From Oscillospiraceae bacterium (GTDB lineage: Bacteria; Bacillota; Clostridia; Oscillospirales; CAG-272), in NCBI GenBank assembly GCA_015065105.1, contig SVQZ01000001.1:1-64000 (forward strand): DNA of 64,000 nucleotides, in the 5' to 3' direction. Positions 63,323 through 64,000 of the stretch are shown here, in pieces. Made by a program: the position numbers and the translations under genes. Positions within the stretch are counted from its first letter, which is position 1; each line of letters begins with the position of its first letter. Under the pieces are notes generated by a model. The model did not search any database and was not told the DNA's origin. It saw nothing but the letters and a program-made list of their open reading frames with translations.

Positions 63323-63351
63323 TTTACAAAACTGATATTTTATAGTAAAAT
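63323..63351 (+). promoter_or_regulatory. sigma-A promoter of pyrH
   Basis: TTTACA at 63323-63328 and TAAAAT at 63346-63351 have 17-base spacing, so pyrH can be transcribed independently of rpsB-tsf. Confidence 0.7.
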
Positions 63352-63388
63352 ATATGATGAAATATATTTAACCGGAGGAGATCTTAAA

Positions 63389-64000
63389 ATGAGTGATACT
63401 TTTAATAAACCGGTATATAAGAGAATACTTTTAAAGCTTTCCGGAGAGGCATTGGCAGCAGGCTCTGACGGTATTCTGAACTTCGATTTCGTAAACGAGG
63501 TATGTGCTACCGTTAAGGAATGTGTTGAGGCAGGAACAGAGGTTGCTATCGTAGTAGGCGCGGGTAATATCTGGCGCGGCAGACAGGGCGGATATATGGA
63601 CCGTAACCGTGCAGACCATATGGGTATGCTTGCTACAACGATCAACTCCCTTGCACTTCAGGATACACTTATTAATTTGGGTGTTGATGCACGAGTTCTT
63701 ACCGCTGTCGAGATGAAGCAGTTTGCAGAGGTATATACCAATGCTTCCGCTCGCCGTCACCTTGCCAAGGGCAGAGTGGTTATATTCGGATGCGGTATAG
63801 GAAGTCCCTTCTTCTCTACCGATACTACAGCAGCTCTTCGTGCGGCTGAGATCGGTGCAGACGTTATCCTTATGGCAAAGAATATCGACGGTGTTTATAC
63901 CGCAGACCCCAAGGTCGATCCCAGCGCAGTTCGTCTTGACGAGATAACATATTCTGAGATCCTTGCAAAGGGCTTAAAGGTTATCGACACAACAGCGGCA
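63389..64000 (+). CDS. pyrH: uridylate kinase, 3' end beyond the window
   Basis: The first 204 codons are present and the frame is open to the last base. YKRILLKLSGEALA (near 10), VVGAGNIWRGRQGGYMDRN, MGMLATTINSLALQD and GCGIGSPFFSTDTTAALRAAE are the amino-acid-kinase-fold motifs of bacterial UMP kinase. NIDGVYTADPK is near the end. It makes UDP from UMP. About 35 residues are missing by family length. ATG 63389 follows CGGAGGAG. Confidence 0.96.
   Translation, partial: MSDTFNKPVYKRILLKLSGEALAAGSDGILNFDFVNEVCATVKECVEAGTEVAIVVGAGNIWRGRQGGYMDRNRADHMGMLATTINSLALQDTLINLGVDARVLTAVEMKQFAEVYTNASARRHLAKGRVVIFGCGIGSPFFSTDTTAALRAAEIGADVILMAKNIDGVYTADPKVDPSAVRLDEITYSEILAKGLKVIDTTAA

Overview
The window looks like chromosomal DNA from a spore-forming gut-type member of the Clostridia, probably an uncultured Oscillospirales/Ruminococcaceae-like lineage. 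This rests on moderate-to-low G+C, strong AGGAGG-type ribosome sites, sigma-A promoters of the TTGACA-17-TATAAT kind, an intact sigK, the sporulation-associated ylmC, WhiA, a Gram-positive S-box upstream of metK, and Firmicute gene orders (nusB-xseA-xseB-ispA-tlyA-nadK-argR-recN and rpsB-tsf-pyrH). The species assignment is inference; no rRNA gene is present.

Region 1 (1-21.6 kb) is devoted to the cell surface. A 3283-residue secreted protein (344-10195) carries 18 tandem Cys/His repeats, a phosphodiester-glycosidase domain and a C-terminal cell-wall-binding repeat region. It is followed by a capsule/exopolysaccharide locus in two transcription units. The first holds an acetyltransferase, pyruvyltransferase, flippase, glycosyltransferase, SGNH protein and MBOAT acyltransferase. 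The second holds a polymerase, CpsB-type phosphatase, CpsC and CpsD. A small membrane protein converges on its end.

Region 2 (21.8-36.1 kb) is one long co-directional housekeeping run, mostly with overlapping or nearly touching genes: nusB, a TsaD-like protein, xseA, xseB, ispA, tlyA, nadK, argR, recN, tyrS, murB, a stand-alone RapZ C-terminal domain, whiA and dnaE.

Region 3 (36.1-43.4 kb) has a class A PBP, a Crh-like HPr protein without the catalytic His, a D,D-carboxypeptidase, pgi, a small P-loop protein, a hairpin-rich MITE-like intergenic element and a very Cys-rich protein.

Region 4 (43.4-48.7 kb) has a SpoU methyltransferase and Ppx/GppA protein (minus), sigK, cca (minus), a 56-residue lipoprotein, and a cobalamin-riboswitch unit made of a transcobalamin-like (DUF4430) lipoprotein and an ECF S component, which I read as a vitamin B12 uptake module.

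Region 5 (48.8-64 kb) has a pyrophosphate-type phosphofructokinase, a nitroreductase-like protein, serC-serA, S-box-metK, recD2, comF, an aldo/keto reductase (minus), a deacetylase-amidase cell-wall pair, ylmC, rpsB, tsf and the 5' part of pyrH. No CRISPR array, rRNA, tRNA, prophage or transposase gene was seen.
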